This document shows positions 36,878-44,739 of a stretch of 64,000 nt of DNA, in pieces. Under the pieces are notes generated by a model. The model was given only the letters and a program-made list of their open reading frames with translations, did not search any database and was not told the origin of the DNA. Origin of the DNA: Labilibaculum euxinicum. Its GTDB lineage: Bacteria > Bacteroidota > Bacteroidia > Bacteroidales > Marinifilaceae. Position 1 is the first letter of the stretch. Each line of letters begins with the position of its first letter. Position numbers and translations under genes: made by a program. The stretch lies in contig NZ_WTCR01000006.1 in the NCBI RefSeq assembly GCF_009795715.1, forward strand, positions 248,001 through 312,000, written 5' to 3'.

Positions 36878-38077
36878 ATGAGTGAAGAAAATGATTCATT
36901 GGAGCAATTCCTAGATGAAATTAAAAAAGAATGGTTTGATATACTTGATTATTGGGCAGAAAGTACAATTGACAAGCACAATGGTGGTTTTTTAGGAGAG
37001 ATTGATAATAGCGGGGTGGTGAATAGTAAAATTGCAAAAGGGGTTGTGTTAAACACAAGAATTTTGTGGACATTTTCATCCGCTTATAATTACTGTAAGA
37101 ATGAGCGGTATCTTGAAATAGCCAAGCGGGCTTTCGATTATATCCTCACCTATTTTTTTGATCATGATAACGGCGGTTTGTTTTGGGCAGTTGATACTGC
37201 CGGACAGGTGGTTGATGATAGAAAACAAGCTTATGCACAAGGATTTGGGATTTATGCTTTCTCCGAATATTACAAAGCATCAAAAGATCAAAGGAGCCTT
37301 ACACATGCAATAAATCTTTTCTATTTATTGGAAAGTAAATACAAAGATGATGAATTTGGAGGTTATGTGGAAGCTTTGAGTAAGGATTGGAAACCATTAA
37401 GTGATATGCGATTGAGCACAAAAGATGCCAATGAGCCAAAGTCAATGAATACTCACCTTCATATTATTGAACCCTACACTAATTTGTATAAAGTATGGGA
37501 AAATATTGAATTGAAGAATAGCATTAAAGATTTGCTGGCGATATTTTACAATCGTATTCTTAATCAACAAACCTTCCAGTTTCAATTGTTTTTTGATATG
37601 GATTGGACCGTAAAATCCAATGAAATATCCTTTGGACACAATATTGAATCGGCTTGGCTGCTTAGCGATGCGGCAAGAGTGATTCATGATGAGAAATGGA
37701 TTGAGAAAATGGAAACAATAGCCGTTCAGGTAACCGATAAAGTTATTCATGACGGAATGGATCGTGATGGCAGTGTTTTTTACGAGAAAATTGATGGGGT
37801 TATTGATAAAGATAAGCACTGGTGGGTTCAAGCCGAGGCGATTATAGGCTTGGTGGATACATACAAAATAACAGGAAATAAAAAGTATTTAGACAGAGCC
37901 ATTCAAATATGGACATTTGTTAAAGCCAATATTAAAGATGGTAAGGGTGGAGAATGGTTTTGGCGGGTTGATGCAGCAGGAAAACCTGTAGCCAGTGATT
38001 GCAAAGTAGGATTTTGGAAATGTCCGTACCATAATACCAGAGCACTAATTGAAAGTTATAGCAGACTAAAAGAATAA
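36878..38077 (+). CDS. Cellobiose 2-epimerase (mannobiose 2-epimerase)
   Basis: 399 residues from the ATG at 36878 (a TTG two codons upstream is less likely). No signal, cytosolic. AGE-superfamily (alpha/alpha)6 barrel: HNGGFLGEID, VLNTRILWTFSSAY, MNTHLHIIEPYTNLY, SFGHNIESAWLL, KHWWVQAEAIIG and KCPYHNTRALIE, which supply the His residues used for epimerisation at C2. It turns Man-Man into Man-Glc, the substrate of the GH130_1 phosphorylase in this locus. It follows a 180-base gap without a clear promoter and is 5 bases from the GH27 gene. Confidence 0.93.
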   Translation: MSEENDSLEQFLDEIKKEWFDILDYWAESTIDKHNGGFLGEIDNSGVVNSKIAKGVVLNTRILWTFSSAYNYCKNERYLEIAKRAFDYILTYFFDHDNGGLFWAVDTAGQVVDDRKQAYAQGFGIYAFSEYYKASKDQRSLTHAINLFYLLESKYKDDEFGGYVEALSKDWKPLSDMRLSTKDANEPKSMNTHLHIIEPYTNLYKVWENIELKNSIKDLLAIFYNRILNQQTFQFQLFFDMDWTVKSNEISFGHNIESAWLLSDAARVIHDEKWIEKMETIAVQVTDKVIHDGMDRDGSVFYEKIDGVIDKDKHWWVQAEAIIGLVDTYKITGNKKYLDRAIQIWTFVKANIKDGKGGEWFWRVDAAGKPVASDCKVGFWKCPYHNTRALIESYSRLKE

Positions 38078-38082
38078 TCAGA

Positions 38083-39294
38083 ATGAGAAAATTGTTTTTA
38101 TTACTAATAATGATTGTGTTCAGCATTTGCGTGAATGCTCAAAAAGCAGAGAATTTGGCTTTAACTCCACCTATGGGTTGGAATAGTTGGAATACATTTG
38201 GTACAGATATAAATGAGCAGTTGGTAATGCAAACCGCTGATGCTTTTGTTGAATTAGGATTAAAAGAAGCCGGATATGAATATATTGTATTGGATGACGG
38301 CTGGATGGCTAAGGAAAGAGATGAAAATAACAATCTGGTTCCGGATCCAAAGAAATTTCCTGGAGGAATAAAATCCATTGTTGATTATGTGCATTCAAAA
38401 GGGTTAAAATTTGGTTTGTACGAATGTGCCGGAAATCAAACCTGTGCTGGTTATCCTGGTAGCCGTGGTTTTGAGTATCAGGATGCTAAACTTTTCGCCG
38501 AATGGGGAATTGATTTTTTGAAATATGACTGGTGCAATACCGAAAATTTAAATGCAAAAGGAGCTTATGAAACCATGAGAGATGCCTTGCATGCAAGCAA
38601 ACAACCAATTGTTTTCAGTATTTGCGAATGGGGCGATAATGAGCCTTGGAAATGGGCAAAGGATATTGGACATTTGTGGAGAGTAACTGGCGATATTACC
38701 AATTGCTGGGATTGTGAAGTAGGTCATGGAAACTGGTCATCACGAGGCATTTGGCCAATTATTAATCTACGTAAAGACCTCCGGAAATTCGCAGGCCCGG
38801 GTCATTGGAACGATTTAGACATGATGGAGGTCGGGAACGGCATGACGGATTCGGAAGATCGTGTACATTTTGCCATGTGGAGTTTGTTGACCTCGCCTCT
38901 GATTTTAGGAAACGACCTCCGCAGCATGTCTAACGAAACATTGAAAACAATCGAAAATAAAAATGTAATTGCAGTCAATCAGGATGTTTTGGGTATTCAA
39001 GCTTATTGCCATCTGAAAAGTCTGGAATTGGAAATCTGGGTGAAACCTCTTGCCAATGGAGAATGGGCTGTGGCTTTTATTAACATGAGCAACGATGAAT
39101 TACTCCTTTCCTATGATTGGTGGAAACATCCAATAAACGATCAGCTAACTCACAAGCAATTGGAAAAGAAATACAAAAGTTACTCGATGTACGATCTGTA
39201 TGCATCCAAAAATATCGGGTTAACCAATAAAAATTTTGAGTCAAAAATTAAAGGGCATGATGTTTTATTGCTAAAACTTAGTCCTCAGAAATAA
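38083..39294 (+). CDS. GH27 alpha-galactosidase, secreted
   Basis: 403 residues with signal peptide MRKLFLLLIMIVFSICVNAQ. The mature enzyme starts LALTPPMGWNSWNTFG, typical of GH27. Catalytic motifs are FLKYDWC (nucleophile Asp149) and GHWNDLDMMEVGN (acid/base Asp246). Conserved substrate motifs LDDGWM and YECAGNQTC are present, and a C-terminal beta domain closes it. It removes alpha-1,6-galactose side groups from galactomannan or galactoglucomannan so that mannanases and the beta-mannosidase can proceed. Likely periplasmic. Confidence 0.95.
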   Translation: MRKLFLLLIMIVFSICVNAQKAENLALTPPMGWNSWNTFGTDINEQLVMQTADAFVELGLKEAGYEYIVLDDGWMAKERDENNNLVPDPKKFPGGIKSIVDYVHSKGLKFGLYECAGNQTCAGYPGSRGFEYQDAKLFAEWGIDFLKYDWCNTENLNAKGAYETMRDALHASKQPIVFSICEWGDNEPWKWAKDIGHLWRVTGDITNCWDCEVGHGNWSSRGIWPIINLRKDLRKFAGPGHWNDLDMMEVGNGMTDSEDRVHFAMWSLLTSPLILGNDLRSMSNETLKTIENKNVIAVNQDVLGIQAYCHLKSLELEIWVKPLANGEWAVAFINMSNDELLLSYDWWKHPINDQLTHKQLEKKYKSYSMYDLYASKNIGLTNKNFESKIKGHDVLLLKLSPQK

Positions 39295-39387
39295 TAAAAC
39301 CAGCAAACGGGAAGCTGTGTTGAATGGCATTTGCAAGTACGAACCTATCTGGAGTATTTATACACAGCTCCACTAAAAGCGAATAGA

Positions 39388-40761
39388 ATGGATCAGAAAA
39401 TCTGTTTAAAAGAAAAAATTGGATATAGTTTTGGCGATTTTGCATCTTCTATGTTTTGGAAGATCTTCTCCATGTTTCTCATGATTTTTTACACTGATGT
39501 GGTTGAGTTATCTCCTGCATCAGTTGGAACAATGTTGTTATTGACTCGTTTGTGGGATGGATTGAATGACCCGATTATGGGAATTGTTGCAGATAGAACC
39601 AGTACATCGAAAGGAAAATTCAGACCCTATCTTTTATGGGTTGCCATTCCGTTTGGAATTATTGGGGTTTTAACCTTTTCCACTCCGGAATTTGGTCCGT
39701 CAGGGAAATTGATTTACGCCTATGTAACTTATACCTTAATGATGATGGTGTACACGGCAATTAATGTTCCTTATTCTTCCTTAATGGGAGTAATGACCGA
39801 TAATTCGGATGAAAGAACATCTTTGGCTTCCTTCAGATTTATTGGTGCCTATTCCGGGGGAATCTTCATGACTGCTTCTATTCCATATTTATTGGATTTT
39901 TTTAGGGAAATAGGTTCAAGTGAAGCAGGCAGCTATCAATATTCTGTTGCAATTTATGCTGTTGTAGCAGCTTTCTTTTTCATCATGACCTATTTGTGGA
40001 CAAAAGAGAGAGTAAAGCCATTGGAAGTGAAAAATTCGATTTGGAAAGATGTAAAAGATTTGGGGAAAAATGCACAGTGGTTTATTATGCTTGGCGCTGG
40101 TATTGCTGTGCTGATCTTCAATTCTCTTCGCGATGGAAGCATCATGTATTACTTCAAATATTTTATCAAAGATCAAACAGTTCCTTTACTTGGAGAAATG
40201 AAGTGGGATAAATTGGCGGGTGCATATATGACCATTTGGTTGGTAACAAATATGATAGGAGTTTTGTTAGCCAAACCCGTTTCAGCAAGAATAGGAAAGA
40301 AGAAAACCTTTATCGGAGCAATGGTTTTGGCATCGTTCTTCAGTATTGCCCTATATTGGCTGCAACCCGGACAAATAGGATTGATTTTTCTGCTCAACAT
40401 TTTTATTGGAGTAACAGCTGGAATTGTATTGCCGCTAATCTGGTCGATGTACGCTGATATTGCCGATTATTCGGAATGGAAAACCGGACGACGCGCTACT
40501 GGATTGGTGTTTTCATCTTCATCAATGTCGCAAAAAATGGGATGGACACTTGGAGGCGCCGTTACAGGTTGGTTGTTGGCCGCTTATGGTTTTGAGGCCA
40601 ATGCTGAACAATCTTTCGAATCATTAAAAGGAATTCGTTTGATGATTAGTATTTATCCAGCCATTGGTGCCGCGCTTTCTGCTCTGTTTTTATTGCTGTA
40701 TAAATTGAGCGATAAATATATGAAACAGGTAATTTCCGAATTGGCTGAAAAGCGTCAATAA
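39388..40761 (+). CDS. GPH-type sugar:cation symporter (MFS)
   Basis: 457 residues from the ATG at 39388; a TTG at 39331 would add a non-conserved 19-residue leader. Twelve transmembrane segments. MDQKICLKEKIGYSFGDFAS and TRLWDGLNDPIMGIVADRT are hallmarks of the glycoside-pentoside-hexuronide symporters (MelB/YicJ group). GKFRPYLLWVAIPFG, NVPYSSLMGVMTDNSDERT and YADIADYSEWKTGRRATG follow. It is in the same place as the sugar symporter of the B. fragilis mannan cluster. The expected cargo is mannobiose or a similar beta-mannosyl disaccharide. Confidence 0.93.
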   Translation: MDQKICLKEKIGYSFGDFASSMFWKIFSMFLMIFYTDVVELSPASVGTMLLLTRLWDGLNDPIMGIVADRTSTSKGKFRPYLLWVAIPFGIIGVLTFSTPEFGPSGKLIYAYVTYTLMMMVYTAINVPYSSLMGVMTDNSDERTSLASFRFIGAYSGGIFMTASIPYLLDFFREIGSSEAGSYQYSVAIYAVVAAFFFIMTYLWTKERVKPLEVKNSIWKDVKDLGKNAQWFIMLGAGIAVLIFNSLRDGSIMYYFKYFIKDQTVPLLGEMKWDKLAGAYMTIWLVTNMIGVLLAKPVSARIGKKKTFIGAMVLASFFSIALYWLQPGQIGLIFLLNIFIGVTAGIVLPLIWSMYADIADYSEWKTGRRATGLVFSSSSMSQKMGWTLGGAVTGWLLAAYGFEANAEQSFESLKGIRLMISIYPAIGAALSALFLLLYKLSDKYMKQVISELAEKRQ

Positions 40762-40838
40762 TATAAGTTGAAGTGTCTAACACCTATGGAATTGAAAGTA
40801 GTTAAAAACATCTTGTTGAAGTAAATTGGAGAATAGTA

Positions 40839-41957
40839 ATGAGGACAAAATATTTATACATATTAGGATTGGTAATAGGCATGCATTTTTCAGCATTGGG
40901 ACAAAATGGAAATTCTAATTTTGTTTTGCCTGCGATTTCTCAAAATCAAAATTGCGAATCTGATTTAGTATCAGTGAATTTTTCGAATGAAAATATAGAA
41001 TACATAGGTCGCTGGGACTTTAGCGGTCAATGCCCAAAGGTGTGGGCTCCTGGAGCTTATCTCCGGTTTCGTTTTAAAGGGAATTCTTGCCGGTTTATTA
41101 TTGAGGATGAAAACCTATGGGGAAATCATAATTTTATAGAATTGGTAATTGATAATTCAATTGAGAACCGCATCAGACTTAGTGGAAAGTTGGATACAAT
41201 CTCTCTTCCGACAAATTTAGATTCCGGTGAACACACGGTTTTAATCTGCAAGGATACCGAAGCTGGTATCGGATACATAAAAATAAAAGAGATTCACTGT
41301 GCATCGATTATGCCCGGCAAATTATCATCCGAAAGAAAGATTGAGTGCATCGGAAATTCAATTACATGCGGTATGGGCAGCGACGAATCCTATAAAAAAT
41401 GCGGCACTTCAGAATGGTACGATCAACACAATGCTTATATGGCTTATGGCCCGAGAACGGCCAGAAGATTAAATGCACAATGGCATTTGACTTCTGTTTC
41501 GGGAATTGGACTGGTTCATAGTTGTTGCGGATCATCAACGGAAATGCCTGAAGTATTTCACCGAACAAGTTTGGGTATTGATGGCAAAAATTGGGATTTT
41601 GACAAATACATTCCAGATGTACTGACGATTTGCCTGGGACAGAATGATGGGATTCAGGATTCTACCTTGTTTTGTAATGCCTACCTTAATTTTATAAAGC
41701 TGATTAGAACCTATTATCCAGAAACGCAAATTGTATGTTTAACAAGTCCAATGGGCGATAAAACTTTAAATGATGTCCTGAAAAAATACATCAACAGTGT
41801 AGTAGAAAGAAGAAAGAGTGAAGGAGATAACAAAGTGAGTAAATATTTCTTTAAAAACAGGTATATCAGAGGTTGTGACACTCATCCCAATATTGATGAT
41901 CATGCTTTGATTGCTGACGAATTGGAAATGGAACTTAGAAAACTAATGTGTTGGTAA
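40839..41957 (+). CDS. CE2-type acetyl-esterase, secreted
   Basis: 372 residues with signal peptide ending ALGQ. The N-terminal jelly-roll (about 45-155) has YIGRWDFSGQCPKVWAPGAYLRFRFKG. The SGNH hydrolase domain follows: IECIGNSITCGMG (Ser174), CCGSSTEMPEVFHRT, LTICLGQNDG and GCDTHPNIDDH. This jelly-roll plus SGNH order defines carbohydrate esterase family 2, which removes O-acetyl groups from mannan and other hemicelluloses. It opens the esterase part of the locus and supports acetylated mannan as the target. Confidence 0.9.
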   Translation: MRTKYLYILGLVIGMHFSALGQNGNSNFVLPAISQNQNCESDLVSVNFSNENIEYIGRWDFSGQCPKVWAPGAYLRFRFKGNSCRFIIEDENLWGNHNFIELVIDNSIENRIRLSGKLDTISLPTNLDSGEHTVLICKDTEAGIGYIKIKEIHCASIMPGKLSSERKIECIGNSITCGMGSDESYKKCGTSEWYDQHNAYMAYGPRTARRLNAQWHLTSVSGIGLVHSCCGSSTEMPEVFHRTSLGIDGKNWDFDKYIPDVLTICLGQNDGIQDSTLFCNAYLNFIKLIRTYYPETQIVCLTSPMGDKTLNDVLKKYINSVVERRKSEGDNKVSKYFFKNRYIRGCDTHPNIDDHALIADELEMELRKLMCW

Positions 41958-41980
41958 GCCCAAATGGATTTATATTTTTG
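41951..41980 (+). promoter_or_regulatory. Internal promoter before the SGNH esterase
   Basis: TTG (41951-41953), 19 bases, then TATTTTTG (41973-41980): a full consensus pair at the very end of the CE2 gene, 26 bases before the SGNH start. Confidence 0.55.
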
Positions 41981-42006
41981 ATATAAATTAATTTAAATAA
42001 GATAAA

Positions 42007-42642
42007 ATGAGAAAATTTCTAATTGTAAGTCTTCTAAGTTGCTTCTGTTTATTTGGCTGTAAGGAGCATGTTGTTAAAATTGCATGTATTGGCGATAGTA
42101 TTACGCAAGGATTTGGAAGAGATAATCAGGATTCTTATCCAAATCAGATGAACGCAATGTTGGGTGAAAACAAAGAGGTGAGAAATTTTGGTGTTGGTGG
42201 CAGAACCATGTTGAAAAAAGGAGACTTTCCCCTTTGGAAAGAAAGCGCTTTTACCGAGGCACTGCAGTATAATGCCGATGTCGCAATAATATTATTGGGA
42301 ACCAATGATTCAAAGCCTCAGAATTGGGATCAATATGGCAATGAATTCTATTCCAATTATTTGAGTATGATTGATACTCTTAAAACCACCAATCCGAAAA
42401 TGCAGATTTTTGTTTGTTATCCGCCGCGTGCATTTGCTCAGGTTTGGGGTATTCGTGATTCAGTTATTGTAAATGGCGTTATTCCTGTTATCGATTCCAT
42501 TTTAACTCAAAGAGATGTTAAATTGATTGATTTGCATTCTGCGATGTACAATAATGAAGATTTGTTTCCGGACAAAATTCATCCTAATAAAATTGGGTAC
42601 AAACGGATGTCTGAAATTGTTGGTGAGGCTATTAGTAAATAG
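42007..42642 (+). CDS. SGNH/GDSL esterase lipoprotein
   Basis: 211 residues, lipoprotein signal ending CLFGC (Cys18). SGNH blocks: ACIGDSITQGFG (Ser31), NFGVGGRTM, IILLGTNDSKP and FPDKIHPNKIGY with the Asp/His pair. Such single-domain lipoproteins in polysaccharide loci are usually acetyl-xylan or acetyl-mannan esterases. It sits between CE2 and the SASA-type esterase, each with a different fold context, so they may deacetylate different positions. It may have its own promoter at 41951-41980. Confidence 0.9.
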   Translation: MRKFLIVSLLSCFCLFGCKEHVVKIACIGDSITQGFGRDNQDSYPNQMNAMLGENKEVRNFGVGGRTMLKKGDFPLWKESAFTEALQYNADVAIILLGTNDSKPQNWDQYGNEFYSNYLSMIDTLKTTNPKMQIFVCYPPRAFAQVWGIRDSVIVNGVIPVIDSILTQRDVKLIDLHSAMYNNEDLFPDKIHPNKIGYKRMSEIVGEAISK

Positions 42643-42705
42643 ATATAGTAAGGATTCAAGGAATTTGTTCATGGTTTTGAATTCATAATAAAATTAAAAA
42701 AACAT

Positions 42706-44667
42706 ATGAAACATTATAAATTTGTCATTTTTTTGTTCACACTGATATTTTCAGGCGCGAACTGTTTTGCTCAGGAAATAAGTCTGTCTCCGCTATTTGG
42801 TGATGGTATGGTTATTCAGCGCGATAAGCCTGTTTCTGTATTTGGTGAAGCTCCGGCTAACGAAAAAATTACTGTTCTCTTCAGAGATCAGCAAAAACAA
42901 GCAGTCGCAGATGGAAATGGAAAATGGAAAATTGAACTTGATTCTGAAGTTTATGGTGGTCCGAATAACCTGACGGTGAAAACCAAAAATGAAACATTGG
43001 AAATTAAAGATGTTTATGTGGGCGAAGTTTGGATCTGTTCCGGTCAATCGAATATGGAAATGCCGCTTTTAGGCAATTGGGCTCATGTTAACAATGCTGA
43101 AGAGGAGGTTGCCAATGCAGATCGTCCAAACCTCCACTTTTTTATGGTTGACCGAAACACATCTTTTCAGCCTGAAACAAAAATGGAATCGAAAGGATGG
43201 AAAACATGCACTCCCGAGAGCTGTAAAAAATTTTCGGCAGTTGCTTATTTCTTTGGCCGCGATTTGCTTGAAAATTTAAATATGCCCATTGGGTTAATCC
43301 AGACAGCTTGGGGAGGAACCGTAGCCGAAGCCTGGACGAGTGCTGAAACCTTAAAAAACATAGCTGATTTTCGGGAGAAAGTACTTCAAATTGAAAAAAA
43401 TCCAACATCCAAAGAAGAGTTGGAACTAAAATACAAAAAAGACCTTGCTGCTTTTATTCAGGAAACAGGCGAGGCCGATAAAGGAATTAATGGTAAGGAT
43501 ACCATTTTTGCTTCGGTTGATTTGAATGATGCAGATTGGATGCCAATGAATCTGCCGGGTATGGTAGAAAGCACTAAAATTGGATCTGTTGACGGAAGTA
43601 TTTGGTTCAGAAAAACCATCAGTATTTCTGATGAAAATGCGAATAAAGAAATGACTTTGCACATTGCCGCGCCTGACGATGCCGATGAAACATGGTTTAA
43701 TGGTGTAAAAGTGGGAGAGAGCACCGAATGGGATGTTCCCAGACAATACAAGCTGGCTTCGAATTTGGTAAAACCCGGTAAAAATGTAATTGCAATTCGT
43801 TTATCCGATTATCGTGGTGCCGGTGGTTTTATGGGAGAAGCTTCTCATTTTGCTTTAACATCGGAAGATGGATTTAGAATGGAATTGGCTAAAAACTGGA
43901 AGTGTAAGGTCGGATATGATTTAAAAGACATTAAAACAATTCCAATGGAACTAAACGATCCCAATCAACCAACAGTATTGTTTAATGCCATGATTAATCC
44001 TTTAATTCCATACAGTTTTCGTGGTGTAATTTGGTATCAGGGAGAAAGCAATACCGGCAGAGCAAAGCAGTACAAAGAATTATTTCCTGCTATGATTAAT
44101 GACTGGAGGAGCAAATGGGGCGGAGAGGATTTTCCCTTTGTTTTTGTACAGCTGGCTTCTTATCTGAAGCGAAATACGGAACCCGTGAATGATAGTTGGG
44201 CCGAACTTCGCGAGGCGCAGCGTTTAACCCTTAAATTACCAAACACAGGAATGGCCGTAGCTGTTGATATAGGAGATGGTAAAAACATTCATCCAGGCAA
44301 CAAACAGGATGTTGGAAAACGTTTGGCTTTGTGGGCTCGAAACAAAGTTTATGGCGAGAATATCCCTTATTGCGGTCCCACTTATAAAGCGATGCTTGCT
44401 AAAAATTCTTCTCTCGTTGTAGAATTTGATCATTGTTACAAAGGGCTCACAGCTTCGGATAACAGAGAGGTAACAGGTTTTGCAATTGCCGGAAAAGATG
44501 GAGTTTACCATTGGGCAAAGGCTAAAATTGATAAGAATACAATCATTCTTAGTTCGGATCAGGTGACAGAACCTATTTCGGTGCGTTACGCATGGAGTTC
44601 CAATCCCGATTGCAACTTAATCAATTCTGCGAAATTACCAGCGGGTCCTTTTGAAGCGAAATTGTAG
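42706..44667 (+). CDS. Sialate O-acetylesterase-like (SASA/CE20-like) esterase, secreted
   Basis: 653 residues with a signal peptide ending CFAQ. SASA domain motifs: EVWICSGQSNMEMP (Ser115), WGGTVAEAWTS, VIWYQGESN and IHPGNKQDVGKRLA with the active-site His. A galactose-binding-like jelly-roll (about 255-390: SIWFRKTISISDENANKEMT ... DDADETWFNGVKVG) is inserted in the SGNH core, as in CE20 esterases. Despite the name, these proteins in hemicellulose loci deacetylate plant sugars. The gene lies in the esterase block, between the SGNH gene and the beta-mannosidase. Confidence 0.9.
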   Translation: MKHYKFVIFLFTLIFSGANCFAQEISLSPLFGDGMVIQRDKPVSVFGEAPANEKITVLFRDQQKQAVADGNGKWKIELDSEVYGGPNNLTVKTKNETLEIKDVYVGEVWICSGQSNMEMPLLGNWAHVNNAEEEVANADRPNLHFFMVDRNTSFQPETKMESKGWKTCTPESCKKFSAVAYFFGRDLLENLNMPIGLIQTAWGGTVAEAWTSAETLKNIADFREKVLQIEKNPTSKEELELKYKKDLAAFIQETGEADKGINGKDTIFASVDLNDADWMPMNLPGMVESTKIGSVDGSIWFRKTISISDENANKEMTLHIAAPDDADETWFNGVKVGESTEWDVPRQYKLASNLVKPGKNVIAIRLSDYRGAGGFMGEASHFALTSEDGFRMELAKNWKCKVGYDLKDIKTIPMELNDPNQPTVLFNAMINPLIPYSFRGVIWYQGESNTGRAKQYKELFPAMINDWRSKWGGEDFPFVFVQLASYLKRNTEPVNDSWAELREAQRLTLKLPNTGMAVAVDIGDGKNIHPGNKQDVGKRLALWARNKVYGENIPYCGPTYKAMLAKNSSLVVEFDHCYKGLTASDNREVTGFAIAGKDGVYHWAKAKIDKNTIILSSDQVTEPISVRYAWSSNPDCNLINSAKLPAGPFEAKL

Positions 44668-44739
44668 ATTCCGATGAACGTCCGGAGGAACTAATAGAAT
44701 TATTATCAAAATAAACTTTGTAAAAACCACAACAAGCTC

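Noticed and set aside
44707-44720. TAAACTTTG before GH2 as a promoter box
   Set aside because: Three instead of two bases between TA and TTTG, no -33 partner.
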